64,000 bases of DNA from Gossypium raimondii. Taxonomy: Eukaryota; Streptophyta; Magnoliopsida; Malvales; Malvaceae. Below are positions 11,254-23,830 of the stretch, one piece after another (within the stretch, counting starts at the first letter, position 1; each line of letters opens with the position of its first letter). Under the pieces are notes generated by a model. It did no database searches, was not told where the DNA came from, and was given only the letters and a program-made list of their open reading frames with translations. Made by a program: the position numbers and the translations under genes. The stretch covers positions 1,054,001 through 1,118,000 of the forward strand of contig NC_068567.1 of the NCBI RefSeq assembly GCF_025698545.1, in the 5' to 3' direction.

Positions 11254-13822
11254 TGTAACAGCCCGATTTTGAGTCTAGATGGAACAGTGGTTTCGGGACC
11301 ACAAATTCGACGAAAAAAATTATTTTAAAATTATGACATGGGTTGCATTATGATAGGAAGGTTGCATGAAAATATTGATATGAAAATTTAGTGATTAATT
11401 AAGGAAAGGACCTATTTGTATAAAATGTAGAATTTGAATTCTAGAAGCTAGAAGGGTTAACTAGCTATGAAATTGTAATACCGAAAATTACTATAGTAAG
11501 AAAGTAAGATAATATCCCGATATGGTAAATTAAGGAAATAAAGTGATAAAAGGGTAATTGAGTTATGTCAACATTGGAAAGTATATTATGACATATTAAT
11601 TCAAGAAAGGATTAAATTGCAAAAGTGAGAAAAGTTTTGTTACCCAAGAGTAAATACTCAAATTTTGAGGGGTTAAAGTGTAAATATGAAAAAGTTGAAG
11701 GACCAATAGTGTAAATATTTAAATGGTGGAATGATCTAGAAACTAAGAAAATGGATGGATTAGGACCAAATTGAAAAAGGTGAAGAAGTTTGAGGGACTA
11801 AATTATAATTTTACCAAATTAAGTAATGACTCAAGGATGGAATTTTAAAAGATCATAAAGGGCAAAATGGTCAATTAAAAGAGAGAGAAATCTAGAAGAT
11901 AATGATGATGTTGGAGATATTTTATATTAATAAATAAATAAATATTAGTTTATTAATATTTTAATCTGATTTTTTTAAATGATATCTTATTATTTTATTA
12001 TTAATTTATTTAGTATATATATATGTAGAAAGAAAAAAAAAACAACCAACCCATCATATTTCATGCATCCAACGTGAGGAGAAGAAAGAAAGAAGAAAAG
12101 TTTTGCTTTCTTTACAATTTGGTCCTTCCTCCAAAAACTTACCATTTTCACCTAGAAATCAAAAGAATTTTCATATCCATCAAGAGAGAAAGATAACAAG
12201 GAGACTATGGGGAGCTTTAATATCAAGTTAGATTCAAGAAATAGAAGCTGGAGGAGGGAGAAAATCAAGTTAAAGATTGAATTCAATGGCATAAGGTAAG
12301 AACATCAAGATTTTTATATAATTTTGAGTTTGATATTATTGAAAAAGCAGGAAATTAATGTTAAGGTAGAGTTTCATTATATAAGGTTCTATATTCTTGT
12401 TATGTTAGTAAAGGGAAATAAGAGAAAGTGATGGAAAATATTGAAGAGAAAGGAAAGGAAAGTGTTATAAATTTAGTTATCAACATTTTACACTAAAACA
12501 GTTTTGAAACAGCAGCAGTAATCTGACTTTGAAAATCTACCAAAAATCGTATAAATTGAATTGGAGGATGAAAAAAATATGAAATTAAAGCTTATTGAGT
12601 CCAGTTTCTCATAGAAGATACGGTGTAAGCAATGGAATTGTAAATTATGAGATATAATAGTGTGAGATAAGGTCAGAATGATTTCGGGTTCCCCTATACT
12701 GACTTTGGAAAATCATAAAAAACTAGAGAAAAATAATTAGAGGCTTAAATTTATATGTTTAAATCCTCAATGAGTATATTTTTAATATAAATAAACGGTA
12801 ACATCATTCAAATTCTGTACGAGGAGATAATTAATTTTTAGTGAAGAAGGGTCGGAACTGTCAGACAGCAGAACAGGGATGACTTTAAAGAATAAACTGT
12901 ACTTATTGGCTAAACCAAAAATTCTGAAAATTTTATAGTAAGAAGATATGTGAGTCTAGTTTCATAGAAAATTAACGGATCTTAATTTGAAGTTCTGTAG
13001 CTCAAGATATAAATAATTTAGTGACTATGACTCAAGTGGACAGCTTTGAATGAATGTATAAGTAAATGGTGAAATTATAGATAATGTTACCTATAAGCAT
13101 GTTATATGCATTAAGGATGTGGAATGGAGAGGAGGAGGAGGAAAATATATGATTATTCAACTAGCATGAGTTTTCATTAAAAATGACCAATTTACATGTT
13201 TTAGGTTCAGGGACTAAATTGAACAAATGTGAAACTTTATGGGTAAATTTGTAAAAAAGTCAAAAAGTGACCAAATTGCATGAAATGAATTGTTTTATTA
13301 TTTAAATTAGTAAATTGAATGAAATATTAATTTAGATCAAGATTGGGTGGAAATTTAAGAAAAATAGAAATTTTCCAAAATGTCCCTGAATTTTGCTATT
13401 TCTGCAATTTAGCCTGGTAAGTTCGTATGAACTATATTTTGTATAATTTTAATAGAAGTGAATGCTATTTGGTAATGAATATTATATATGTGTGTGTTTT
13501 ATTATTGGACTTGAATTATTATTGGTAATAGGTATAATTATTAGATGTTTTGAAATGATTATCGGAAGCTCGATTGGGTTGGAAGCTTGTTGGAGATATA
13601 TCACATTATCCATTGGTTCTATTGGAAATTTTGGATGATTTGATTCTGGTTATAATGACTTGTATAAGTTAAATTGGTTAATGTTAGCTCATAAATGTTT
13701 TGATTCTGATTTATTATAAATATGAATGCTTGATGAAATGAAATGTCAGAAAATTAATTTGTAAACTCCGGTAATGCTCTATAACCCTATTCTGGAGAAG
13801 GATACGGGTTAAGGGTGTTACA
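11254..13822. mobile_element. Solo LTR, probably Ty3/gypsy, 2569 bp
   Basis: The block begins TGTAACA and ends TGTTACA, a perfect 7-bp inverted terminus in TG..CA form. It is flanked by perfect 5-bp direct repeats CTCCT (11249-11253 and 13823-13827). No coding sequence, primer site or second LTR is seen inside. Short 'ggactaaattg' and 'ccaaattg' segments recur, as in long LTRs of plant gypsy elements. It splits the minus-strand LINE. The simplest reading is unequal recombination between the two LTRs of a full element; a non-autonomous element with no internal domain is the alternative. Confidence 0.8.
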
Positions 13823-14113
13823 CTCCTGCAGTTCCTCAAGCCCCGAGCGAGGTCTAACCAGACGAGCAACCCTCGAATAAATTTCATCGCCGCTGCCTTG
13901 ACTCCCCCGATTTCCCAGTCGTCATCTTAATGGTCGAGTGCCCATCAACTCTCGCACCCTATTGCTTCTCTTCCCTAGGCTCCGTCGAAGCAAGGGTTGT
14001 TCGCGTTGTCATCTGGAGATCATTGTTCACCGCAAGACGAAAGTCCCTTATTACCTTGACCCTAATCATCGATGGATTTGAACCTTTCTCACTCGATTCA
14101 GTTTGCAGTAGCC
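13823..14113 (-). pseudogene. LINE, 5'-most remnant
   Basis: GC-richer than its surroundings, this piece lies between the solo LTR and the AT-rich flank shared with the second copy at 22589. It is presumably ORF1 or the start of ORF2 of the same minus-strand LINE. No diagnostic motif is read; the call rests on position and on the duplication boundary near 14113. Confidence 0.5.
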
Positions 14114-14394
14114 CAACTATCTTGGACCTTTCTTGACATTAATTATTAGCCAATTTATTATTTATTCTAAAGTGATATTTTAAAAACTAAAAAATAAATA
14201 AAATACGTGATAATTTTTTTAATTTCACTTGTAAAATTTAAAAAACCACCATTAACATATTAAATAAAAAAATTTTTAGAAGAAGAAAAAAAAAAACTAG
14301 GCATGGTCTCTCAAAGTCTCTGGTGGGATAACTTATGTTTTTTTTGTTTTTTCTGCAAAAAGATTCTCCCAAGATTTACAGAGAAAGAAATTTA
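14114..14394. repeat. Duplicated flank, left of the Harbinger insertion
   Basis: Closely matches 22589-22868 ('ttattagccaatttattatttattc', then the 'catggtctct' segment). Together with 20688-21570 it is one unit of a tandem duplication that was later split by the PIF/Harbinger element. Confidence 0.8.
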
Positions 14395-14852
14395 GGGTCT
14401 GTTTGATTGGCAGTAAAATGTTTTCCGTAAAATGATTTCTGGAAAATGTTTTACTTTTCTGTAAAATGACTTCTTGGAAAATATTTTTCGGTGTTTGATT
14501 GAATCTGTAAAATATTTTCTCATTGTTTGATGATTTCAAAATATTTTCCGGAAAAGTTGGTTTTACATATATTAATATATATTAATAAATTTTATATTTT
14601 AAATTGTTTTTACATATATTGCAATGATTTATTTATAATAATACTCAATAATAAGCTACAATATTGATCGTTATAAATTGAAAAATATTATCCACAATGA
14701 GTACTAGTAAGAATATTGAATAATTATAAATTGCTTGAAACCATAATGAGTACTAGAAATAATATTATCCAAATACATAATTAGTAGTACACCACATAGT
14801 AACAACATTGTCCAAGTGCATAATATTACACCACATAAAAGTATCAATATCT

Positions 14853-15750
14853 TCAATCTTTGAGAAAATTTTTGAAGCCAAATTTTCTATGCTTCTTACT
14901 TTTAACTAAAAACATTTTGGCCTCTGATTCATGACTCCCTAGATAATCACACACAGAACACAAGAATTCATCATCAAATCCTTCTTCCTGCATCGACATC
15001 ACTTGTTCAGAAGTCATCTTTGTCTTGTCGGCGATAAATTGTTTCAAAGCATTAGCAATTTCGCCAAGTTGGTCACCCACAAATTTAATTTGTTCATCAA
15101 CGAGACTTTCTTGACCACTTTTTCTTTTACGTTTGGATGTGCCAGATGAAGATACATTTGTTCTTACCTCTTGACCTCTTCATTGTCGCGATCTACGTGC
15201 ATTGAATCTTCATTATCATCATCCAAATCTATGTCAAGAAATGTTCGCAAAACTCCTGTTGCCATATCTTTGCCAACAACCACAACCATTTCATCATAAT
15301 GATCAATGCTTTTATTCAAAATGGTTCATACTTCTTGTGTGCCTGTTGGATATTATACACAATTAGAATAACAAGTAAAAAACAATTGAAATATACTTAA
15401 CATATATATACATATATTACCATCACTGTTGCATCGTATGTCGCTCTATCACATGTGATCATTTTCATGTTATCATCCCATCCAAAACCACTTTCACCTC
15501 GAATTTTGCATATAATCTGCCACTGGTTTTTTACTGTCCTCAAATGATTTTCCACGTGCTTTGTATCGCATTGGACTTGGAATCTAAAAGAAATGGCGTC
15601 GGTAACTCGATTAATAGAAACTGATTTGAAAGTATTAGAAGGCTTATTTCCTTTTCGAGCCTCCTCTGCTAGAATTTCAAGGAAAACATGTTCCATCGGT
15701 TTTGTCCACCTGAATTGCTTGGAGGTCCCTTCTTTGTTGCCCTTACCCAT
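14853..15750 (-). pseudogene. Harbinger ORF1: Myb/SANT-like DNA-binding protein, frameshifted
   Basis: Exon 1 (15750-15421) opens MGKGNKEGTSKQFRWTKPME and carries the Myb/SANT-like fold ('HVENHLRTVKNQW', 'SGFGWDD'). A 78-bp GT-AG intron (15420-15343) follows. Exon 2 continues 'AHKKYEPF' and meets TGA at once; a one-base shift restores 'LNKSIDHYDEM' and an acidic tail with a 'KRKRK' stretch, and a second shift is needed to reach the C-terminus ending at 14853. In active PIF/Harbinger elements this protein binds the ends and works with the transposase in the nucleus. Here it is a pseudogene. Confidence 0.75.
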
Positions 15751-15984
15751 TCTACATTAAATAATTGTCATTGTCAATAATTTCAATATCCAACAAGCTT
15801 AAAACATAATAATCAATTCAATATCCAACAATGTTAAAACATAATCAATATCTAACCAATTCAAGACATATATCAAAATCCAACAATCTAAAATCTGACA
15901 ATGTTATTATCCAACCAACATTTACAAAAAAAAACATCAGTCTAAAACATACATAACATAGAAATAATAACCCTAAGCCTAAAT

Positions 15985-17045
15985 CTACCTAATATTTCTA
16001 GCCATGTAATCAGTCCACATAGTTTCTGCAATCTCATCTCTCTTAGCAGACCATTCTCTTGCTTCTTGTCTTTCTTCTCGCTCCGTGAGAGTTTGTATTA
16101 TCGAATCAAACTCAGACTCCTCGTATAATCCTTGATTAAGTAAATCACTAGGATCAACTCCCATTATATGATTATGAATGATACAACAAGCCAAAACTAT
16201 ATCTACTTGAGTTTGAAAATTCCAAAATGGTTCAGCATCTAATACACGAAACCGTTTCTTTAAAATCCCAAAAACACGTTCAACAGTGATCCGTAATGAT
16301 GAATGTCGAAGATTAAAGAGTTCCTTTGCATTTTCAGGCCCTTCAGCACCAAACTCTTTTAAATGATATCGGACACCACGATATGGGGTAATACATCCAA
16401 TTCGGATGCCATATCCAGCATCAGCAAGATAATATTTACCTATAATTTTACAATACGTAATTAATCTCGATAAACTATGAGCTTATTGGAACTATTTGTG
16501 ATAAATATTACCTTCTGGAATTCTTAATCCTCTTGGGCGTGAAAGTGCATCACTTAAGATACGAGAATCATGTGCACTACCTTCCCAACCAGCTAGAACA
16601 TAGGCAAATTTCAAATCAAATGTAATGGCGCCAATACATTTTGTGTCGTCCCCCTTTACTGCCACTGAAATCTTCCTTGCATGCTAAGTGGAGCGGATGC
16701 ACGAATATGAGTTCCATCTAATGCTCCAATACAATCTTTAAAATAAGGATAAAACCTTGGATTGTTTCTAATTTCACTAAGAGTTGACTCATCGGTAATC
16801 TAATAACTAGTCTATACAATTTCAAAATAGCTCTCAATACAACCCTAAAGTAATGGTGAACTGTTCGAATTGATCTATAATATCTAGATCCAATCACTCG
16901 AAACCTTACATTATGACCAATTATATGTAAAATATAACTACTTGCTCCCTAATATCGATGATTTAGACGATTGTAACAAATTATTCGTACTAAGAATATC
17001 ACATAAATTAAAAAAGGCGATCGGTCTCATCCTTATTATATCAAT
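15985..17045 (-). pseudogene. HARBI1-type DDE transposase (DDE_Tnp_4), decayed exon 1
   Basis: The 3' exon (16439-15985) is open: 'KYYLADAGYGIR', 'RITVERVFG', 'ACCIIHNHIMGVDPSDLL', with stop at 15985. A 72-bp GT-AG intron (16511-16440) joins it in phase to 'LAGWEGSAHDSRILSDALS'. Upstream is 'DCIGALDGTHIRAS'. The three acidic catalytic residues are visible in D-G-T-H, A-D-A-G-Y and V-E-R-V. Exon 1 holds several one-base frameshifts and a stop near 16670-16800, and the N-terminal helical part ('SRYYRSIRTVHHYF', about 16870) is also out of frame. The family normally cuts and pastes at TWA sites. Confidence 0.82.
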
Positions 17046-19335
17046 GCAATGCTGGTCACCACTATATAAAATACTATTAATATAGTTTTCTCTTTCATAA
17101 TCTCGATTCACACGAGGCGAGAAGCAATTTTCTTCCTAGTTTCTAATTTTTAATCCAAAGAGCCCCAAAAGCTAAAAGCTGAAGCCACAACTCCAAGCAA
17201 TTGCCATTTGATTTTGATTACGATCCATCTACACAAAATAACATAGGCAAATATATGATCACTACTACAAAAGATGCAAGATTTTCATAAGATCACATAA
17301 AGTTACCATGAGTAAAAAGTGCATACATACATATCAAGCTAATTGTAATTGCCCAATAATAATTTTTTAAAGTAGCACTTAAATATTGATCATAGTTAAT
17401 ACAATACTTCAATTGGTGCAAGAGTTTTAAATATATTGATCATGTATTAAAGTTACCATGACTTAAAATATCTTTCATGTATTTGTTATATATTGATCAT
17501 AGTTAATAATATGTTTTATAAAGTTATTAAAATATATTGATCATGATTTTATAAAGTTAAGATCACTTAAAATATATTGCTCAAAAGCTATAAATGTTGA
17601 TGCCTCTTTTTTAAAATATAAAAGAGTTTTAAATACTTCAATTGCTATCAAGTGTGTTTTCTTTTTTATTTCAATATAAACAAAAAATTTGACAATGTTA
17701 TAAATTTTTTATTTCTATTTTTATAATTTTTAAATTATAAATTGATTACTTTTATAAAAATAAATAATGTTTAAGTGCTTTGCTACAATTGCTATATATA
17801 CAGTTTAAAATTTGGACATAATTAACAAAAATATCAGTCTTATCATAAATATAACAGCTCATCACTGCCATTTCCCAACAAATTACAGAAAAAATGTACA
17901 TAACAACCATTTAATTCACTTGAACCGAATTATAACAACCACAAATGCATATTAGAAGGCTTATCATAAATCAAGCACACCACAAACCTCTTATGAAAAT
18001 ATCGACCAAGGCCACCAACACGAGTACGAATGCTTTGAGGTAGAGGCTAGGACAAGAAGAACTATACAAATTGGAGGTCAAGCATACAAAGAAATTAGAA
18101 CCGTTAGGAGCAATAAAAAATAGAAGCTAAGACAACATCAGTCTTGCCATCATCAATAAACAGTATCAAAATCCAAATCAATAAACATACAAAAATTGGG
18201 TCATCTTCAACAGTTTATTTTAACACAATTACATCCAACTTGTATAAATTAAAGACAACATCACATGTTTTTATCTTTTCACTTCTATAATAATTAAATT
18301 TATATCGGTATTAATTAAAAACTCCAACATTTCATCCATAATTCACGATATAATATTAACAATAATCATCCTCAACAACTCTCATTACCATATTAACAAT
18401 AATCAGAATTATGAGCTAAAACATGTGAACTTCGCTCGTGTGAATGGAAGTAAAAGAAAAATAATTATTCATAATTTATGATTAGTTTCTTTAAAAGAAT
18501 TAACTTATTTTTAAAGGCAATTATTATATAAAATATCCAAAAGCCGTAAGCAGTATCTACATATAATTCAAACTGGTTTTTACTGTCAAAACATACTAAC
18601 CCTAAATAATGAGTTCAAAGTTTAATTAACAAAACCCTTGCTAATTGATTCAGCCATTCCATGCCAATGTATTAGTGTTTGAAAGAGATAGAGACAGTTG
18701 CCACAAACAGATGTGAACTTCATTTATGCAATTTAGGATTGGAATGGAAATTAGTGGGCAAGGCCTTCTGGTGTAACCTACCAAACAAACGAATGTGCCC
18801 TAAATTTTCCCAAAATGAGAATCTATACAAATTTGATGTGGTTGTGGTTGTAGGGTTGGATTTTTTACTTGGCCAAACCAGAATGCAACCTATCAACTTC
18901 CTTCTTTCTATCTCTTTCTGACTCGTATGCAGTCAACTATGTTAAAATTTCTTAATGTATACAACATAAATACAGGAAATAACTTAACCCTAACCCATAC
19001 CCCTCCCAACTAACACAAATATGTTTGTAGCAGCAGTAGCAGTTTCTTTAGGGGATTTTGTAGGCATTTTTCAGGTATACTTGGTGTGAGACATGTATAT
19101 GCCAACTTTTCATCACACTTGCACTACCAACATTAAATTAATTCTTAGAACCATTTAAGCAAAGGGTAATCTTTAATTTGTCTACTCTCCTTTGGGTATC
19201 CCAAATTTTCTTAGAAGAAATAACTCACATGACTTTGTTCATAAATAATAACGCAATGATCCGAGCTATCCCATAGATCTGGAGTGAAAAGAAAGAGTAG
19301 AGAGAAAGAAAACTGAAGCTATCTCCTATAACAAC
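17046..19335. other. Harbinger interior, no gene recognised
   Basis: About 2.3 kb of AT-rich sequence. 17375-17570 carries about four loose copies of 'TATTGATCAT'. An 80-codon open frame at 18679-18921 has no recognisable domain. A nested insertion is possible, but no ends were found. Confidence 0.4.
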
Positions 19336-20310
19336 GAAAGTTGGAGTAGCAGGATTCGCATATATACCAGTGTATGTGAGAGTTTAACTACACATGAGAA
19401 AGGAAATGAACAACCAAACACAATCCCTGCAGATCTTGTTTTCATAATCGATGAAAAACCTCACAGCACATTCACACGCGATGGCAATGACCTGGTTGTC
19501 ACGCAAAAGATATCATTGGTCGAAGCATTAACGAGCTACACCGTTCATCTTACAACATTGGATGGAAGGAGCTTGAACATCCCCATCAACAGTGTGATCC
19601 ATCCAAACTATGAGGAGGTAGTCCCGAAGGAAGGTATGCCAATTCCCAAAGACCCATCGAAAAGAGGTAACCTCGAATCAAGTTCAACATTAAGTTCCCA
19701 ACAAGGTTAACTGCAGAGCGTAATCTGGAATCAAAAGTTATTGGGACCATCGGGTGGGCTTTGATTTAGGAAAATGAAAGATATGATCGGTAGGAACTTG
19801 GGAATACCTGCTTGTGATCATTCCACCACTCGTATGGAAAAGGATGCCGATTTCTAGTGTTTTGTTTCTTGTTAGTGTGTGGTTTTAATAGTGATGCATT
19901 TGTCATTTGAGAATAATAAAGAACTTTTAGTCTATTTTGTACTTCTGAGAAGAAAGCAAAGTTTTAAGACCATCAACGACTCTATAATTCCAACAAAGTT
20001 TGTTAATAGATGGATCTATGTTAAAGATCATGTCGTCATATTCTTTGGATTTTAACCGTGCAAATCCTCTCTTGCATGAGTATTAGGGTGAAAGAAATCT
20101 ATTAAGAACCTTTCTCCATATCGCAAGCCAGTTATTCAATTCCAAATTGAAGGAGTTTTGCTTTACATACCGACTTTTTTTATAAATATAAATGCACATT
20201 CGATAGGACTATACCTAATGACGCAAAGCAAATACATTCAGCATGTTATCAATGATAGAGGGAATCCTGCTACTCCAACTTTCACATACCTTTGGTATAT
20301 ATGCGAATCC
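19336..20310. repeat. Inverted repeat pieces flanking the captured HSP40 fragment
   Basis: 19336-19357 (GAAAGTTGGAGTAGCAGGATTC) is the exact reverse complement of 20262-20283. 19352-19368 (GGATTCGCATATATACC) is the exact reverse complement of 20294-20310. On the left the two words overlap by six bases (GGATTC). On the right they are separate and in permuted order. The HSP40 fragment lies between the arms. Confidence 0.75.
19396..19769 (+). pseudogene. Captured fragment of a type II HSP40 (DnaJ) gene, C-terminal domain
   Basis: From GAG at 19396 the frame reads 'EKGNEQPN', 'DLVFIIDEKPHSTFTRDGND', 'SYTVHLTTLDGR', 'VIHPNYEEVVP' and 'EGMPIPKDPSKRGNL', which is client-binding domain II of cytosolic DNAJB-type co-chaperones. 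A one-base deletion near 19672 breaks the frame; the other frame continues 'RIKFNIKFPTRLTAE' and ends at TAG 19767-19769. About 150 bp after it resemble a 3' UTR, with AATAAA-like signals near 19914. The J domain is missing. It lies inside the Harbinger element (14395-20687) in the opposite orientation to the transposase, so it looks like a host gene piece picked up by the transposon. Confidence 0.8.
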
Positions 20311-20687
20311 GAAAGCATACGAAACAAAAAGTAAAAGCACCGAAACAAAAGCGAAAATAAAATCCAGCATGTCTTACCTGAAATTTCCCACAGATCTGAC
20401 TGAAATGGTGATCGGAGAGAACGTATTGTGGGGGAAAATCAGTCGACAGATCTTGTGGGGGTTTGGAAATGGAAGGAAATGAAGGAATGAAGGTTTTAGA
20501 AGGCTGGAGAGAATATGGAAAATGTCTTACCGAAATGAAGGGTGTAAGACATTTTCCCCAATTTTGTAATAGCTTTTCCCGTGTCTTGGAATTGGTTTTA
20601 CAAAAGGAAAATATTTTCCTGCTATCAAACACTGGAAAATGTGTAAAACCAATTCCGGAATTGGTTTTCCCCCTATCAAACACAGCC

Positions 20688-21570
20688 TTAGTTAAAAGAC
20701 AATCTTTTAGCTATTTATAAATAATAAAAAAATTTCATGGTCCCACTTTGCATGTTCTGTTCATTTTCATTGATTTTGTTTTTGTTTATTTACATTTTTA
20801 TTAAAAAAATTATGTAAGTGGATAATTTAATTATGACCTAACATGCATCGATTAAAATTTATACCTACGGGTTATCTTTTTGCTCAACAAAATAATATTT
20901 TATTATACTTAAATAATATTATTAGTAATAATAGCATAATAGTCCCATCCTCCATGTAATATACATATTATTTTTTTGAGGTTCGATGAAATATAAATAC
21001 TTTATAAACAAAACTATTATTTTGTTGTTTCCAATTTATTATGTGGATCTTTTATAATAAAAAACCTGATCTTTTATAATAAAAATTTTTAAAATATACA
21101 ATATTATCTAAAACACATAAAAAGAATAAATCGGGATAAATGATTATTTAAATATGAAAATTTTTATTTTATTAATTTATATAATTTTAAAATTTTATAT
21201 TTATAATTTTCATGTTACATGTTGAGAGATTACTCCGTGGCACATTATTAGTACCACGTCAAACACAAATTATTGATGTTAGTGAAGAGATATCAATCTC
21301 GTTGATGGAAGATAAGTTCAAATATCAACTAGGTAAAAAATAATAAGTACCAAATAGAGATGTTCATGAACCGGGTCGAGTCAAGTTCGTGCTAGGTTTA
21401 GGCATGAAACTAATATATTTTATGTTTGCTGAAGTCCAACTTGACTCGAAATACGAGCTTAAAACTTCGATAAGATTTTTTTCTTTCGACCTAATTTTTA
21501 AATATTTTTATTTTAAATTTAATTATAATATATATTATATTAAATGATATATTTTAATATTTTATAAAGC
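20688..21570. repeat. Duplicated flank, right of the Harbinger insertion
   Basis: Matches 22866 to about 23830, from 'gttaaaagacaatctttta' through 'accgggtcgagtcaag'. Its first 270 bp also match, in reverse orientation, about 44400-44800 and 60530-60950. No gene seen. Confidence 0.75.
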
Positions 21571-22588
21571 TTCAAGATAGACCTTGAAACACAAAAAGAT
21601 TCATGTTCTTCCATACGCGGCATGCTAACAAACCAAATAACGTGGACCAAGGGACCCCATTCCTTTCAGCTACCCAGAATTTCCCAAATTTATCCTAACC
21701 AATCCTAAGAGATTTCTTGAAAAAAACCGCGCTTGGCGGTTTTTTGGCACAAAGTACTTCCAAACATCTTTGATAGTTGGGCAGTCCTTATGGACATGTA
21801 AAATATCTTTTATCTGATGCTAACATTCTGGACATAACACACTCTATCCAATGCCCCTTCGAACACGCTCCTGGTTGGTAAGCAATCTTTGTATGCAAAC
21901 TAACCATAAGAAGAAACAAACGCAGTGTGGTCATTGATATTTCCAAACAATCCTCCATTTAGTATCTTTCTCGTCCCATGTAACTGCTTTTAATATATGG
22001 TATGCACTTTTAATCGAGAAACCTCCATTTGTTGTACATATCGAAAAGATTTTATCAAGGCCAGCTAGATTTTATCAGAGCATTCTTTAAAGGCCTCAAG
22101 ATCCCAAGCTCCATCCTCTGTTGCCATATCATTAAGGAAACAACTTCTGATCGGCCTATCCGTGGGAGATACATATGTTTTTAACGATCCTATTTTCGGG
22201 ACCCAATAGTCCTCCCAACACCGAACTGATACTCCTACTCCTATGGACTAACATAGATTTTCTCTCAACAATGGCCAAACCTTTGCTATCACTCCCCATA
22301 TAGTTGAGGAATTCTGTTTCTTAATGTCTTCGAGAATCCTCTCTCTTATCCCATATTTTGAGCTTAAGATCCTAACCCATATGTTTTCTTTTCTGATGAC
22401 AAGATTATACCCTAATTTTAACAAGAATGAGGTATTTTGGTCTTTCAGGTGTCGAAGGCCTAAGCCACTACACGAACATGGTTAACATATAGAGCTCCAA
22501 TCAACCAACATCATTTTACGCTTTCCTGTATTGGATCCCCAGATGAATTGCTTTGCTAGGTGTTCAATTTCCTCACATATCCCTTTAA
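21571..22588 (-). pseudogene. Second copy of the LINE 3' part
   Basis: Closely matches 1112-2131, including the 'KVWPLLREN' region. It then jumps near 22588 to sequence matching 14113, so the LINE middle is missing in this unit. It is the second unit of the tandem duplication described at 14114 and 20688. Confidence 0.8.
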
Positions 22589-23830
22589 TTATCTTAGACC
22601 TTTCCTCGCATTAATTATTAGCCAATTTATTATTTATTCTAAAGTAATATTTTAAAAACTAAAAAATAAATAAAATACATGATATTTTTTAATTTCACTT
22701 ATAAAATTTAAAAACTACCATTAACATAGTAAATAATAATTTTTTAAAAGACAAAAAAAAAAAAAAAAAAAAACAAGGCATGGTCTCTTAAGGTCTCTAG
22801 TGGGATAACTTTTATGTTTTCTTTTTCTGCAAAAGATTCTCCCAAGATTTACAGAGAAAAAAATTAGTTAAAAGACAATCTTTTAACTATTTATAAATAA
22901 TAAAAAATTTCATGGTCCCACTTTCCATGTTCTATTTATTGTTTATTTACATTTTATTAAAAAATTAGGTAAGTGGATACTTTAATTATCACCTAACATG
23001 CATTGATTATATTTTATACCTACGGGTTATCTTTTTGCTTAACAAATTTATATTTTATTATACTTAAATAATATTATTAGTAATAATAGCATAATAATAG
23101 TTCCATCCTCCATGTAATATATATATTTTTGAGGTTCGATGAAATATAAATATTTTATAAACAAAACTATTATTTTGTTGTTTCCAATTTATTAAGTGGA
23201 TCTTTTATAAATAAATAAAAACTGATTTTTTAATAAAAAATTTAAAATATATAATATTATTTAAAACACATAAAAGAATAAATCGGGATAAATGATTATT
23301 TAAATATGATAATTTTATTTTTATTAATTTATATAATTTTAAAATTTTATATTTATGTTTTTCATGTTACATATTGAGATATTACTATATGCCACATTAT
23401 TAGTGCCACGTCAAACACAAATTATTGATGTTACTGAAGAGATATTAATCTCGTTGATGGAATACAAGTTCAAATACCAACTAGGTAAAAAAAATAGGTA
23501 TCAAATAGAGATGTTCATGAACCGGGTCGAGTCAAGTTCGTGCTAGGCTTAGACATGAAATTAATATATTTTATGTTTACCCAAGTCCACCTTGACTCCA
23601 AATACGAGCCTAAAATTTTGACCTAATCTACTCATATTTGTAAATAGTTAGCTCATTTTTTTTTTGTCCATGGATTGGATGGCTTGCCTGGCTCGACCCA
23701 ACTTCGGTAAAGATTTTTTTCTTTGGGCCTAACTTTTAAATATTTTTATTTTAAATTTAATTACAATATATATATTAATATTAAATAATATATATTAATA
23801 TTTTATAAATAGTTGTATACGTTATTTGGT
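22589..23830. repeat. Duplicated flank with empty Harbinger site
   Basis: Matches 14114-14394 joined to 20688-21570 without interruption. Around 22865-22871 the sequence runs 'acagagaaaaaaattagtta' with one TTA, the pre-insertion state of the Harbinger target. A run of about 20 A lies near 22750. No gene seen. Confidence 0.8.

Larger units (their letters stand above)
14395..20687. mobile_element. PIF/Harbinger transposon with captured HSP40 fragment
   Basis: The element is 6293 bp. Its left end GGGTCTGTTTGATTGGCAG and the reverse complement of its right end GGCTGTGTTTGATAGGGGG match at 14 of 19 positions. TTA flanks both ends (14392-14394, 20688-20690), the TWA target duplication of PIF/Harbinger. 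The paralogous copy near 22868 shows the uninterrupted site with a single TTA. Subterminal 'GGAAAATGT.TTAC'-like motifs recur at both ends. Inside, on the minus strand, are a Myb/SANT ORF and a DDE transposase, both with frameshifts. A plus-strand HSP40 gene piece lies near the right end. It cannot make its own transposase now, but its ends look fairly well kept. Confidence 0.85.

Noticed and set aside
17375..17570. Recurring TATTGATCAT words, considered as a CRISPR-like or regulatory array
   Set aside because: Spacing and flanks are irregular and the words are AT-rich; simple sequence drift is enough.
18679..18921. 80-codon open frame inside the Harbinger element
   Set aside because: No domain, no splice context, low-complexity end; fits chance in a long non-coding stretch.
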